Positions 17,714 through 27,096 of a stretch of 64,000 bases of DNA are shown in pieces. How positions within the stretch are numbered: position 1 is the stretch's first letter; each line of letters opens with the position of its first letter. A model generated the notes under the pieces. It ran no database searches and was not told the DNA's origin. It saw only the letters and a list, made by a program, of their open reading frames with translations. This stretch comes from JAGQVA01 sp033764335 (GTDB lineage: Bacteria > Bacteroidota > Bacteroidia > J057): positions 1-64,000 of the forward strand of contig JANRJC010000046.1 of NCBI GenBank assembly GCA_033764335.1. The letters are read 5' to 3'. A program made the translations under genes and the position numbers.

Positions 17714-18937
17714 ATGAGCATAGAAGTAAAAGTGCCCAGTCCGGGAGAATCCATTACCGAAGTTGAAATCGAAAGCTGGCTGGTGAAAAGCGGCTCTTTC
17801 GTAGAAATGGATGCCGAACTTGCCGAAATCAACTCTGACAAAGCCACACTTACCGTAAATGCGGAAAGTGCAGGTATTATTGAAATTCTTGCTGAAGCAG
17901 GCACAACCGTCGCCGTCGGGCAGGTCATCGCCCGCATCAATCCCTCCGGAGAAAACGCCGCACCGAAAAAAGAATCGGCTGCGGAACCGGTCAAGGAACA
18001 AACTCCGGTTAAAGAAACTGTCTCTTCGGAGAATTCTTATGCAAAAGGAGTTCCCTCGGTTTCGGCGGAAAAAATGATGAACGAAAAAGGAATTGACACT
18101 AAAACCGTCGAAGGCTCAGGCCGCGACGGTCGTATTACTAAAACGGACGTGGTCAATTTTAAAAATACACCTCCGCCCGTTCCAAAAACCGAAAAACCTA
18201 CCCCCGCTGCCATGCCGGTTGTGGGTAATGCCTCCGGGCGAAATGAACGAAGGGAAAAAATGTCCTCCCTCCGCCGGAAAATCGCTGAGCGGTTGGTTTC
18301 CGTCAAAAATGAAACGGCTATGCTCACCACTTTCAACGAAGTGAATCTGCATGAACTGATGGAAATCCGCAAAAAATATAAGGACAAATTTAAAGAAGTA
18401 CACGGCGTAGGACTGGGCTTTATGTCCTTTTTCACTAAAGCTGTAACCATGGCTCTCATGGAGTTCCCCGCCGTAAATGCCCAGATTGACGGGCAGGAAC
18501 TGGTTTTTCATGACTATGCCGATGTGGGAATTGCCGTCAGCACGGAACGCGGGCTGGTTGTGCCCATTATCCGAAACGCCCACCTGATGAGTCTCGTGGA
18601 AATTGAGCAGGCGGTGCTTCATTATGCGCTTAAAGCCCGCGAAAACAAAATCTCCATCGAAGATATGACCGGCGGTACCTTCACCATTACCAACGGCGGT
18701 GTATTTGGTTCGATGCTTTCTACCCCGATCCTAAACCCGCCGCAAGCGGCTATTTTAGGTATGCACAATATCGTCGAAAGGCCTGTCGCCATCAATGGTC
18801 AGGTTGTCATTCGCCCCATTATGTACGTGGCATTGTCTTACGACCATCGGCTGATTGACGGAAAAGAAGCGGTGAGCTTCCTCTTCCGCGTCAAAGAACG
18901 CCTCGAAGACCCTGCCCGAATGCTGCTGGGGGTCTGA
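17714..18937 (+). CDS. odhB: Dihydrolipoyllysine-residue succinyltransferase, 2-oxoglutarate dehydrogenase E2
   Basis: A 407-residue E2 acyltransferase. Starting at the ATG giving MSIEVKVPSPGESI (in-frame sequence upstream is not protein-like), it has an N-terminal lipoyl domain with lipoyl-lysine Lys43 in NSDKATL, a linker rich in A, P and K, a peripheral subunit-binding domain near 115-150 (SVSAEKMMNEKGID, GRDGRITKTD), and the catalytic domain ending with SYDHRLIDG (His378, Asp382). The VPSPGESITE start is that of the succinyltransferase rather than the pyruvate E2. It transfers succinyl groups to CoA in the TCA cycle. The E1 gene is not adjacent. It meets the metalloprotease gene tail-to-tail with no gap. 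Confidence 0.9.
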   Translation: MSIEVKVPSPGESITEVEIESWLVKSGSFVEMDAELAEINSDKATLTVNAESAGIIEILAEAGTTVAVGQVIARINPSGENAAPKKESAAEPVKEQTPVKETVSSENSYAKGVPSVSAEKMMNEKGIDTKTVEGSGRDGRITKTDVVNFKNTPPPVPKTEKPTPAAMPVVGNASGRNERREKMSSLRRKIAERLVSVKNETAMLTTFNEVNLHELMEIRKKYKDKFKEVHGVGLGFMSFFTKAVTMALMEFPAVNAQIDGQELVFHDYADVGIAVSTERGLVVPIIRNAHLMSLVEIEQAVLHYALKARENKISIEDMTGGTFTITNGGVFGSMLSTPILNPPQAAILGMHNIVERPVAINGQVVIRPIMYVALSYDHRLIDGKEAVSFLFRVKERLEDPARMLLGV

Positions 18938-21382
18938 TCATTCCTCACAACCAATCGGCGCACCATCCGGTAGTTCCGGCGCTTGAGGCATCTGAAATTT
19001 TTCAGGGGCGCGCCGGAACTGCTCAATTTCCAGCAGGGACATATTATAATGGGCCAGTTGGTTTTCTTCTTTCAAGAGCGCAAGGTTTTGACTTATCCAG
19101 TCTTCGATCTGGTCTATTTTGAGCAGTGCTACCGCTCTTACCTGTGGAGTGACCTCGGTACTGGCCGCAAGGTTCATCAGATGATGAAGTACCAATGTTT
19201 CAACCTCGCGGTTGATTTCTGCGGCATAGCTATTGCCCTGAGTCGTTTTCCAGGTAGCCAGAATGATTTGATCTATAACGGCTCCTAAACCGGGATACTT
19301 GCTGTCTCTTGCGTGAAACTCCACCAATCGCGCCGCCCTTTCCGGATGAAATAAAAGGCTAAGGGTATGGTTTGCCGCACCGGAAGCCACACCAATGGGA
19401 TCAAGCGTATAGCCCGTCCGGATACGGAAATGTTCTCTCCCTCGCTCATACCCCGGAGGCCTCGGCGGAATCAGCAGGAGAAGATTTTCCGGGATCGCCA
19501 GGACGGCAGGGTCGAGGGTATATATTAATGCTTTTAAAGCCGCCAGTTGATCTGCCGGAGAAACAAGCTGGTTTCCCTGATTCTTTTCGGACCTTACCGG
19601 ATAAGAATAATCCATTCCACCGATAAGCGATACTGTTGCTTCTACCTGATACCGATGGGAAAAATACAGCGGAACCAGCACATCTTCCAGCATAGCCATA
19701 GGTGTACCGTCCGGGATATTTGCCTCGCCAAATTTACTCATGGCAAGTTTTCGAACCTGAAGCACGCGATCCAGCTCTGCCGAAGCATGGATACCATTAT
19801 CCCATAAATGAGCGTAGGGATGGGCACTGCCGGAAGAGCGGGAATCCTGGTCGGTAATATACCTCAGTCCCAACGTCTGATTCCCCTGAAGTGTATATTC
19901 CAAAAACTCTGCTTCTTCATCCCCTGCTGGAATGTCTTGATACCCGTACAAAATCGCTCGTTTGTCCCAAGTACCGATTCCCGTGGCATACACTTCCGAG
20001 AAATCGAGGTTTCCGAGTTCGTTGATTCTTACCAACGGATGAGGATAATCCATCACCGAAGCCCGGCGGTTGGTACTGGCGGCAAAATTATGAGCGAGTC
20101 CTAAGGTATGGCCGACCTCATGGGCAGACAACTGCCGAAGCCTTGCCAGAGCCATTTGTTTCATTCCCAGCGAAGGTTCTGCTCCGGTTTCATAGGGTTG
20201 TAATAAACCTTCGGCAATCAAAAAATCCTGCCTTACACGCAGCGAACCGAGGGTCACATGACCTTTGATGATTTCGCCGGTGCGGGGATCGGTGACGGTA
20301 TTGCCATACGACCAGCCCCGAGTAGAGCGGTGAACCCATTGGATGACGTTGTATCGAATATCCATCGGGTCGGCGTCTGCGGGCAAAACTTCGACTTGAA
20401 AAGCATTCAGATAACCCGCCGCCTCAAAAGCCTGATTCCACCACAAAGCTCCTTCAATCAGGGCTGAGCGTATCGGCTCCGGTGTGCCTCTGTCCACATA
20501 ATAAATAATGGGTTCTTCCGGCTCGCTTACGCTTGCCGCCGGATCTTTCTTTTTTAGCCGATGCCGGGTAATAAACCTTTTTTCCAGCGGCTCATCTATG
20601 GGGGTAGCGTAGTCAAACCACGATACCGGAAAATAACCTGAACGGGGGTCGTAAGGCCGGGATTCGTAGGCTTTATCGGGAAGTTTTACAAAGGAATGGT
20701 GTTGTTGTACCGTAACCGCCTGCGGCGTAGGGGTGACGTCGCGGATGTATCCGCCCCGGGGGGTTCCCTGAAAGGTAAGCAAAGCCTCGAATTCGGAGTT
20801 TTCCGGGAAATTGCGGGTATTGGGCAAATAAATGACCGACCGGGCAGGATCGGGCTGATAATCGCCCTGACCGGTTTGGCGCAAAGTTTCTACCACTCCG
20901 CGGGCATCCTGAAGGAAAAAATCCGTAGCGTCCACCAATACGCGATTTCCCTCTTCGCGTTCTACCTTAAATCCGGCCAGTACCGATTTGGCAAAGGCTT
21001 CTTCCACCGACTGTTTTTCGTCAGGATTGAGGCTATTGGCGCGAAAGCGGTAATTGGGTTGAATCAGCAGCACCTTAGGACCACTGCGCATAAATCGCAC
21101 GATGCGCTCACCGGCGATCTGTCCCCGGTCAAGCCCAATATCATTGGAACCTACCCCTGCTCGCAGGGAGTGGACGTAGAGAAATTCATAATCAAACCGA
21201 TCAATTTCCAGCCAGATTTTCCCGGTTTTTTCGTCCCAGTAAAAAGGGAAAAAACCTTGAAAGGCTTTCATTTCTTTGGTAAAAGCAGTGATCGTCTCCG
21301 GCGGAACGGTGGTAACAACTTCTTTTGATGATCCACAAGCCATTACGATCAATGCCAGCAAGAGCAAGTATTGGCGGCGCAT
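18938..21382 (-). CDS. Zinc-dependent metalloprotease lipoprotein (DUF5117/DUF5118/DUF4953 type)
   Basis: An 814-residue lipoprotein with lipobox MACGS (Cys16). The catalytic zinc motif HEVGHTLGLAHN near residue 418 is the HExxHxxGxxH signature of metzincin-like peptidases. N-terminal landmarks resemble the large Bacteroidota zinc-dependent metalloproteases (KAFQGFFPFYWDEKTGKIWL, SSVMDY-like RASVMDYPHP downstream as a Met-turn candidate). It should act at the periplasmic or outer cell surface. Substrates are unknown. It is probably monocistronic. Confidence 0.85.
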   Translation of the reverse strand: MRRQYLLLLALIVMACGSSKEVVTTVPPETITAFTKEMKAFQGFFPFYWDEKTGKIWLEIDRFDYEFLYVHSLRAGVGSNDIGLDRGQIAGERIVRFMRSGPKVLLIQPNYRFRANSLNPDEKQSVEEAFAKSVLAGFKVEREEGNRVLVDATDFFLQDARGVVETLRQTGQGDYQPDPARSVIYLPNTRNFPENSEFEALLTFQGTPRGGYIRDVTPTPQAVTVQQHHSFVKLPDKAYESRPYDPRSGYFPVSWFDYATPIDEPLEKRFITRHRLKKKDPAASVSEPEEPIIYYVDRGTPEPIRSALIEGALWWNQAFEAAGYLNAFQVEVLPADADPMDIRYNVIQWVHRSTRGWSYGNTVTDPRTGEIIKGHVTLGSLRVRQDFLIAEGLLQPYETGAEPSLGMKQMALARLRQLSAHEVGHTLGLAHNFAASTNRRASVMDYPHPLVRINELGNLDFSEVYATGIGTWDKRAILYGYQDIPAGDEEAEFLEYTLQGNQTLGLRYITDQDSRSSGSAHPYAHLWDNGIHASAELDRVLQVRKLAMSKFGEANIPDGTPMAMLEDVLVPLYFSHRYQVEATVSLIGGMDYSYPVRSEKNQGNQLVSPADQLAALKALIYTLDPAVLAIPENLLLLIPPRPPGYERGREHFRIRTGYTLDPIGVASGAANHTLSLLFHPERAARLVEFHARDSKYPGLGAVIDQIILATWKTTQGNSYAAEINREVETLVLHHLMNLAASTEVTPQVRAVALLKIDQIEDWISQNLALLKEENQLAHYNMSLLEIEQFRRAPEKFQMPQAPELPDGAPIGCEE

Positions 21383-21420
21383 ATTGGGGTTATTCTTTGT
21401 TCAAATATACAATTATCCTT

Positions 21421-23427
21421 TTACAATCGCCCGTCTCCACTTCGAATTGCGCCTTCTGTACCCAGCTTTTTGTGAATGGTTTTGCGCATATCAAGCAAAT
21501 ACATATAAAATTCCAATAGCCGGTCTGATTCCGCAGCATTGCCTTCGGCTTCCGCGGCTTTTAACTGGTCTTTACATTCGGTCAGAAGATGTTCTACTTT
21601 TCGGCTTTTGTAGTGGTAAACCGAACTCTCAACCGTCCGGCGAATATCATCATCCAGATCAATCACAAAGGCTCCGTGTTTTTTCCAGCCCGGACTGATT
21701 TCGTAGGGGGAAATCATCAGGTCTGAAACGGTTTTTCGAAGGGCATCATCGTCATGATTGAGATACCGCTGGATATTGACGCTGCCCAGGGTTGTATATT
21801 CGGAGAACATCTGGTTTTTCAGATCTTCGTAGGTCTGATTCTCAAAGGTAAGTCCTTCCAGTTCGGCCATAAGATAAGCCAATAGCGGAAATTCCTCGAT
21901 CTCTATGGGCGTTCCATCGGGAGTTTCTCTGGCTCCTTCGTAAGTGGAAAAATTTTTGTCGTGATAATTGACAATCACTCGCAGCAGTTCTTTTTCCTGG
22001 CTGGCGAGGGGAAGCTGTTCAAATCCTTTGAGGTCTTTGACCGGCGCGGAAGTTTCTTCCTTTTGGGAGGGGATTTCTTCGCGTCGTTTTTCGCGGGACT
22101 CGAGTTTGCCAATCTCCCGCCGTGCTTCTTCCACCGCGTGGGTCATCAGGGCTTCGGTGATGTCCACCTGCTGGGCGACGTGTTTGATGTACATTTGCCG
22201 CTCCACGCGGTCGGGGATATGGCCGACGGTTTCGGCAAGGGACTTGATCAGTTCGGATTGAAACCGGGGGTCGTTTTGGGGTTTGCCCTCCGACATTACC
22301 CGAATCTTAAAATCCAGAAAAGAAAGGGCTTCTTTTTCGGAAAAATCTTTAAAGGCCTGGGCACCAAAAGTATTTACATACGAGTCGGGGTCGTGGTTGT
22401 CGGGCAAAACCAATACTCGGGCATTCATGCCTTCTTTGAGCAGGAGATCAATTCCTCTTAAAGCTGCTTTCACCCCGGCGGCGTCGCCGTCGTAGATCAT
22501 CAGCACGTTTTTGGTGAAGCGGCGGATGAGCCGTATCTGCTCAGGAGTAAGCGCCGTACCGCTGGAGGCGACCACGTTTTTGATTCCGTTCTGATGCAGA
22601 ATAACGGTATCCATGTATCCTTCGGTGAGAATGCATACGTCCAGATCGCGGATGGCCTTTTTTGCCTGAAAAAGTCCGTAGAGGATTTGGCCTTTGTGGT
22701 AAATTTCGGATTCGGGCGAATTGATATACTTGGCGATGTCCTGCGCTTTGCCGAGGATTCGCCCGCCAAACCCTACGACTTTGCCGACCGGATTGGCGAT
22801 GGGAAAAATGACCCTGCCGCGAAAACGATCCACGAGGTTTCCGGTTTTCTCCGAACGGCTGACCAGGCCCAGTTCAATGAGATATTCTTCTTTGTAAAAT
22901 TTGGCGACGGCTGCTTTCGCAAAAGCCTCCCATTCTTCCTGACAATAACCCAGTTGAAATTCGGTAATCGTCGCTTCGAGGATTCCCCGCTCTTTAAAAT
23001 ACGAAAGGCCAATTTGCCTGCCTTTGGGCGTTTCGAGCAATTGTTCCTGGAAATAACGCGCCGCAAATTCATTGACCACATAAAGACTCTGGCGTTTGTC
23101 TTTTTCTACTTTGGTCTCTTCGGTTTCCTCTTCTTCTTCAATCTCGATATTATACTTTCGGGCAATGTGTTTTAGGGCGTCCACATATTCGTATCCCTCA
23201 ATTTCCATGAGAAAATTGATGGCATTTCCCCCTTTCCCCGAACTAAAATCCTTGTAAATGCCTTTGACCGGGTTGACGGCAAAGGAAGGCGTTTTTTCAT
23301 TGCTAAAAGGCGAACGCGCCCAATAATTGGCGCCCCGCTTCTTCAGCGGCATATAATCCGAAATAATGTCCACGATGTCCAGGGCATTATAAATCTGATC
23401 TACGATATGTTGAGGGATACGTGCCAT
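21421..23427 (-). CDS. dnaG: DNA primase DnaG with a zinc-ligand-free N-terminal domain
   Basis: A 668-residue primase from the start MARIPQHIVDQIYN; a longer in-frame start at 23487 adds non-homologous residues. The TOPRIM domain contains EGYMDTVILHQNG near 279 and DGDAAGVKAA near 330, which supply acidic metal ligands. The N-terminal CHC2 zinc region, normally C-P-F-H ... C-F-G-C, reads ARSPFSNEKTPSF and GIYKDFSSGKGG (residues ~40-66), so all four zinc ligands are Ser, Ser, Asp and Ser. The surrounding fold (NEKTPSF, GKGGNAINF) is otherwise intact. I recall similar replacements in other Bacteroidota primases. DnaG makes RNA primers for replication. The C-terminal DnaB-binding part is acceptable in length. 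Confidence 0.92.
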   Translation of the reverse strand: MARIPQHIVDQIYNALDIVDIISDYMPLKKRGANYWARSPFSNEKTPSFAVNPVKGIYKDFSSGKGGNAINFLMEIEGYEYVDALKHIARKYNIEIEEEEETEETKVEKDKRQSLYVVNEFAARYFQEQLLETPKGRQIGLSYFKERGILEATITEFQLGYCQEEWEAFAKAAVAKFYKEEYLIELGLVSRSEKTGNLVDRFRGRVIFPIANPVGKVVGFGGRILGKAQDIAKYINSPESEIYHKGQILYGLFQAKKAIRDLDVCILTEGYMDTVILHQNGIKNVVASSGTALTPEQIRLIRRFTKNVLMIYDGDAAGVKAALRGIDLLLKEGMNARVLVLPDNHDPDSYVNTFGAQAFKDFSEKEALSFLDFKIRVMSEGKPQNDPRFQSELIKSLAETVGHIPDRVERQMYIKHVAQQVDITEALMTHAVEEARREIGKLESREKRREEIPSQKEETSAPVKDLKGFEQLPLASQEKELLRVIVNYHDKNFSTYEGARETPDGTPIEIEEFPLLAYLMAELEGLTFENQTYEDLKNQMFSEYTTLGSVNIQRYLNHDDDALRKTVSDLMISPYEISPGWKKHGAFVIDLDDDIRRTVESSVYHYKSRKVEHLLTECKDQLKAAEAEGNAAESDRLLEFYMYLLDMRKTIHKKLGTEGAIRSGDGRL

Positions 23428-23514
23428 AATTGACCCGAATATACATTTTTTTAAGACCCGGTGATATTTTCCGAAGCGGTGCGTCAAATAGAATCAAACA
23501 CAATTGCCTTGCAT

Positions 23515-23865
23515 ATGTACCGTCCTATACACTGGATTACCTTGCTCTTCTTTGCCTTTATCCTGATTGCCAACCGCATCCCGGAGCCCGGAGCCGCACC
23601 TGCAGTTTACGCCCATGAAAAAAACCTCAATTCGTATTGCGTTTCCTTTGACCAACGAGAAAAAAATATCCTTATCCAGACTCACTTTTCGCAGCCTTTC
23701 CGCGTAAGGGTGTTGGACAGCGAAGGACATCTCACCTTCGGCCAGAATCTAAAAACTCCGCGCCCATTGCTGAAGGTTGACTTCAGTCGTAACCTTAGCG
23801 GCTGGTATTATGTACAACTACAATTAGCCGATGGAAGGTTTTGGGGAGAATGGATAAATGTGTAA
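23515..23865 (+). CDS. Small exported protein of unknown function, sorting-domain-like beta fold
   Basis: About 116 residues from the start MYRPIHWITLLFFAFILIAN; upstream in-frame codons are possible but the hydrophobic signal starts here. After the signal comes a short beta-rich domain: FRVRVLDSEGHLTF and NLSGWYYVQLQLADGRFWGEW. The alternation resembles the late strands of T9SS type A sorting domains (VxxxDxxGxxL ... LxxGxYxVxxxxxDG), but no cargo region precedes it. It diverges from dnaG and lies 27 bp before the SanA-like gene. I do not recognise the family. Confidence 0.55.
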   Translation: MYRPIHWITLLFFAFILIANRIPEPGAAPAVYAHEKNLNSYCVSFDQREKNILIQTHFSQPFRVRVLDSEGHLTFGQNLKTPRPLLKVDFSRNLSGWYYVQLQLADGRFWGEWINV

Positions 23866-23892
23866 ATTCAACGGAACGAAGAGGAATTTCTC

Positions 23893-24552
23893 ATGGAAAA
23901 AAAGCCGAAAAAACGATCGTTAAAAAAGACCGCTCTTGTTCTTCTGGCACTTTCTATGGGAATTGTTACCGTTTTCATTTGTAATTATATTGTTATTCGA
24001 AGTACAACCGGAAAACTTTTTGTTTCAGCCGGAGACACACCCAAATACAAAGTAGGCCTTCTGTTGGGGACCAGCAAATACCTGAAAAACGGAAAAATAA
24101 ACCTGTACTACCGCTACCGGATTGAGGCTGCACAAAAACTGTACGAAGAGGGGAAGATAGAGTATATCCTCGTAAGCGGAGATAATGGCACGGTTCAGTA
24201 CAACGAACCTCGTGCTTTCCATAAAGACCTTGTTGCGGCAGGAATACCGGAAGACCGGATTATTCTGGACTTTGCAGGTTTTCGCACCCTCGATTCAATT
24301 GTGCGGGCAAAAAAAGTATTTGGGCAGAATGAGTTAATCATTATTTCCCAGGCCTTTCACAATCAGCGGGCCGTGTATATCGCGCAGCGTAAAGGGATAA
24401 AAGCCGTAGGCTTTAATGCACAGGACGCCTACCATCGTCACGGGCTGAGTGTTCCATTTCGCGAGCTATTGGCCCGAACCATGATGATGGCCGACCTGTA
24501 CCTTCTCAACCGCCAACCCAAATTTTTGGGCGAGCCAATAGAGATAGGATAA
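23893..24552 (+). CDS. SanA/ElyC-like YdcF (DUF218) envelope protein
   Basis: A 219-residue inner-membrane-anchored protein: a basic N-terminus (KKPKKRSLKKTALV) precedes one transmembrane helix (residues ~14-32), then a DUF218 domain with GLLLGTSKYLKNGKINLYY near residue 55, ILVSGDNG near 93, and ISQAFHNQRAVYIA near 156. SanA of E. coli is linked to vancomycin exclusion at high temperature; ElyC relates to envelope biogenesis. The biochemical activity is unclear. Length matches SanA (about 220-240 residues). Confidence 0.85.
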   Translation: MEKKPKKRSLKKTALVLLALSMGIVTVFICNYIVIRSTTGKLFVSAGDTPKYKVGLLLGTSKYLKNGKINLYYRYRIEAAQKLYEEGKIEYILVSGDNGTVQYNEPRAFHKDLVAAGIPEDRIILDFAGFRTLDSIVRAKKVFGQNELIIISQAFHNQRAVYIAQRKGIKAVGFNAQDAYHRHGLSVPFRELLARTMMMADLYLLNRQPKFLGEPIEIG

Positions 24553-24576
24553 GGGGGTAAATGAATCATCAAAACT

Positions 24577-25818
24577 TTATTCCTCCCCCAGCATCTCCTC
24601 CACAAACGCAGAATACTCTGCAACAAATTCTTCGTAGGGTTTTCCTGTTCCAGGCCCGCTGAAACCTGTGTGGATGCGTCGTATGTTTCCTTTGCGGTCA
24701 AGGAATAAGGTTGTCGGAAAGGCCATCACCTGATTTAACATAGGGAGTTTTTCACTGGCTTCGAGTTTGTTTGTGCTGGTGTGGGCGAGAAGAATTTCAT
24801 AACTCACGGCAAAATAATCGGTCAGCCGCCGAATACTCGCTGCGGCTCTCTCCGGGTCTTTCGCTCGCTCAAACGCCAGTCCAATTACTTCCAGCCCCTT
24901 GTCTTTGTATTGGTCGTACCAGCGGGCCATTAGTTTGGTTTCGTCCATACAATTGGGACACCACGAACCCATCAACTGCACAATCACCACTTTTCCCTGA
25001 TAACGCGGATCGTCCAATGATACAGGGTTGCCCTCCAGATCGGGGAAGGTAAAGGTAAAACGGTCGTAGCCGGGTTTTAAAAAAGTCAGTGAATCGGCAT
25101 CCCGCAGCGTGGCTTCGGGATTAGGCGTGGCCTGCCAGCTTTCCTGCCAGTGGTTGCCGGAATAAAATTTTCCGTGGAGGGAGCCGTCGGGCTGCAAAGC
25201 AGCCAGAAATAAGAAGGCATGTTCGCCGTCAAAAGCCGACAGCTTTACACTGTCGCCATCAACAACTCCTTCGAGGTAACGGTAATCGCCCGTTTCGGTG
25301 AGAAACGTACCGTAAAGATGGTTTTTTTCGGCGGTGAATTTCCCGACGGCGGCATAGGCCTGATCCGGTGGTTCAGGCTGAAAATTCACCTGCCAGACGG
25401 AATCTATTTGCGTGGGCATATTTTCGGAAATAAGCGGAAAACGGGTGGACTCTCCTGCCCTGGCACGAAAAGCGATTCGGTAGTCTTTGCTGCGAGAGTA
25501 GTTGTACCAATAACCTTCGATTAAACCCGTATCAACTATTTTTCCCCGAAACTCCGTATCAAAAATGGGCATCCGGATAAATATCGAATCGCCCGAAGTG
25601 CGTATATCCTCAACCTTTATCCGCTCGTCGCTGTTGATGATGGTGAGCGTATAGTTTTCTTCGGTTGGATTAAGTTCAAAAGTAAATGGCAAAACAACTC
25701 CGGGATGCAGAAGTAGTTCCATACGCCAAAGGCCTTCTTTCAGGTGAATATCGGTAGCCGGCTGGCAACTCAGCAATAAACAGAATCCGAGAATCCAATA
25801 TATTCGATGTAGTTTCAT
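24577..25818 (-). CDS. TlpA-family thioredoxin-like lipoprotein
   Basis: A 413-residue protein with lipobox LLLSC (Cys18). Residues ~20-260 form a beta-rich N-terminal region of the DUF4369-like or unclassified kind seen in Bacteroidota TlpA proteins. The C-terminal thioredoxin domain contains the redox motif GSWCPNCMDE near residue 286 (Cys-Pro-Asn-Cys) and the cis-Pro segment FPTTLFLDRKG near 372. It is expected to reduce or isomerise disulfides of periplasmic proteins or cytochromes. It follows purD by 6 bp on the same strand. Confidence 0.85.
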   Translation of the reverse strand: MKLHRIYWILGFCLLLSCQPATDIHLKEGLWRMELLLHPGVVLPFTFELNPTEENYTLTIINSDERIKVEDIRTSGDSIFIRMPIFDTEFRGKIVDTGLIEGYWYNYSRSKDYRIAFRARAGESTRFPLISENMPTQIDSVWQVNFQPEPPDQAYAAVGKFTAEKNHLYGTFLTETGDYRYLEGVVDGDSVKLSAFDGEHAFLFLAALQPDGSLHGKFYSGNHWQESWQATPNPEATLRDADSLTFLKPGYDRFTFTFPDLEGNPVSLDDPRYQGKVVIVQLMGSWCPNCMDETKLMARWYDQYKDKGLEVIGLAFERAKDPERAAASIRRLTDYFAVSYEILLAHTSTNKLEASEKLPMLNQVMAFPTTLFLDRKGNIRRIHTGFSGPGTGKPYEEFVAEYSAFVEEMLGEE

Positions 25819-25824
25819 AACTGC

Positions 25825-27096
25825 TTAAACGAGTCCTTCCAGGTCTTTGCCAATATCGCGGCGGAAATATTTGCCTTCAAACTGAATTTTTTCAGCATTG
25901 AGAAGGGATTTATTTACAGCTTCCGAAATGGTTTCGCCAAAAGAACTGAGGGCCATTACCCTCCCGCCGTCGGTAACAACCTGGTCATTTACACTTTTTG
26001 TTCCGGCGTGGAAAATAAGGGAGTCTTTTACCTCATTCATGCCCGTCAGGGTTTTTCCTTTGGCATACGATCCGGGATAACCGCCACTTACAAGCATGAC
26101 CGTCACACAGGTCTGGGGGTCAACATCAAAGGCAATTTTATCGAGAGTTCCGTTTATGACTCCTTCACACAAGTCCACGAGGTCGGTTTTCAGCCGGGGC
26201 ATCACGACTTCAGTTTCGGGGTCGCCGAGGCGCACATTGTATTCCAGCACCCAGGGGACTCCGTTTACCACCATGAGACCGATAAAAATAATTCCTTTAT
26301 AGACGATGCCTTCCTGTTGAAGACCGTAAAGAGTGGGTTTGACGATTTCTTCCTCCACTTTTTCCATAAAAGCCGTATCGGCAAATGGCACCGGCGAAAC
26401 CGCCCCCATTCCACCAGTATTTAGTCCGGTATCGCCTTCGCCGATTCGTTTATAATCTTTAGCGGAAGGCAAAATTTTGTAGTTTTTGCCGTCTGTCAGG
26501 ACAAAAACAGAAATTTCAATTCCGTTGAGAAACTCTTCGATAACGACCGTTTGGCCTGCACTGCCAAAAGCTTTACCACTAAGCATATCGCCGACTACTT
26601 CGTGGGCTTGGGCATGGGTCTCACAGATGAGAACCCCCTTTCCGGCGGCGAGGCCGCTGGCTTTGACCACCACAGGCAGCGCCTGACTATCCACAAAACG
26701 GAAGGCATCTTCTCGTTGGTCGGAAGTAAATGAACCGTAAGCAGCCGTGGGAATACCGTACTTTTGCATAAATTTTTTGGAGAAATCTTTACTCCCCTCC
26801 AACTGCGCGCCCTGTTGGGTAGGTCCTACAACCGGAATACCTTTTTCGGAGAGGAAGTCGGCCATTCCATCCACGAGCGGCTGCTCCGGGCCGATAAAAA
26901 CAAAATCAATATGTTTTTCCTGAATAAAATCATAAACCTCCGGAAAGAGGGTTGTATCAATTGCGACATTTTGGCCAATAGTGGATGTGCCTGCATTACC
27001 GGGAGCAATAAACAGGTTTTTGCAGCGGGGCGACTGTGCGAGTTTCCAGGCGAGGGCGTGCTCGCGGCCACCCGATCCGATGAGTAATATATTCAT
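25825..27096 (-). CDS. purD: Phosphoribosylamine-glycine ligase
   Basis: A 423-residue ATP-grasp enzyme that joins glycine to phosphoribosylamine in purine synthesis. Landmarks: N-terminal MNILLIGSGGREHALAWKL, FVFIGPEQPLVDGMADF near residue 70, KASGLAAGKGV near 144, LNTGGMGAVSP near 226 and LEYNVRLGDPETE near 287. Length is typical of PurD. The start overlaps the end of the beta-propeller T9SS gene by 4 bp, so it is translationally coupled to an unrelated secreted protein. No other pur gene is nearby. Confidence 0.95.
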   Translation of the reverse strand: MNILLIGSGGREHALAWKLAQSPRCKNLFIAPGNAGTSTIGQNVAIDTTLFPEVYDFIQEKHIDFVFIGPEQPLVDGMADFLSEKGIPVVGPTQQGAQLEGSKDFSKKFMQKYGIPTAAYGSFTSDQREDAFRFVDSQALPVVVKASGLAAGKGVLICETHAQAHEVVGDMLSGKAFGSAGQTVVIEEFLNGIEISVFVLTDGKNYKILPSAKDYKRIGEGDTGLNTGGMGAVSPVPFADTAFMEKVEEEIVKPTLYGLQQEGIVYKGIIFIGLMVVNGVPWVLEYNVRLGDPETEVVMPRLKTDLVDLCEGVINGTLDKIAFDVDPQTCVTVMLVSGGYPGSYAKGKTLTGMNEVKDSLIFHAGTKSVNDQVVTDGGRVMALSSFGETISEAVNKSLLNAEKIQFEGKYFRRDIGKDLEGLV

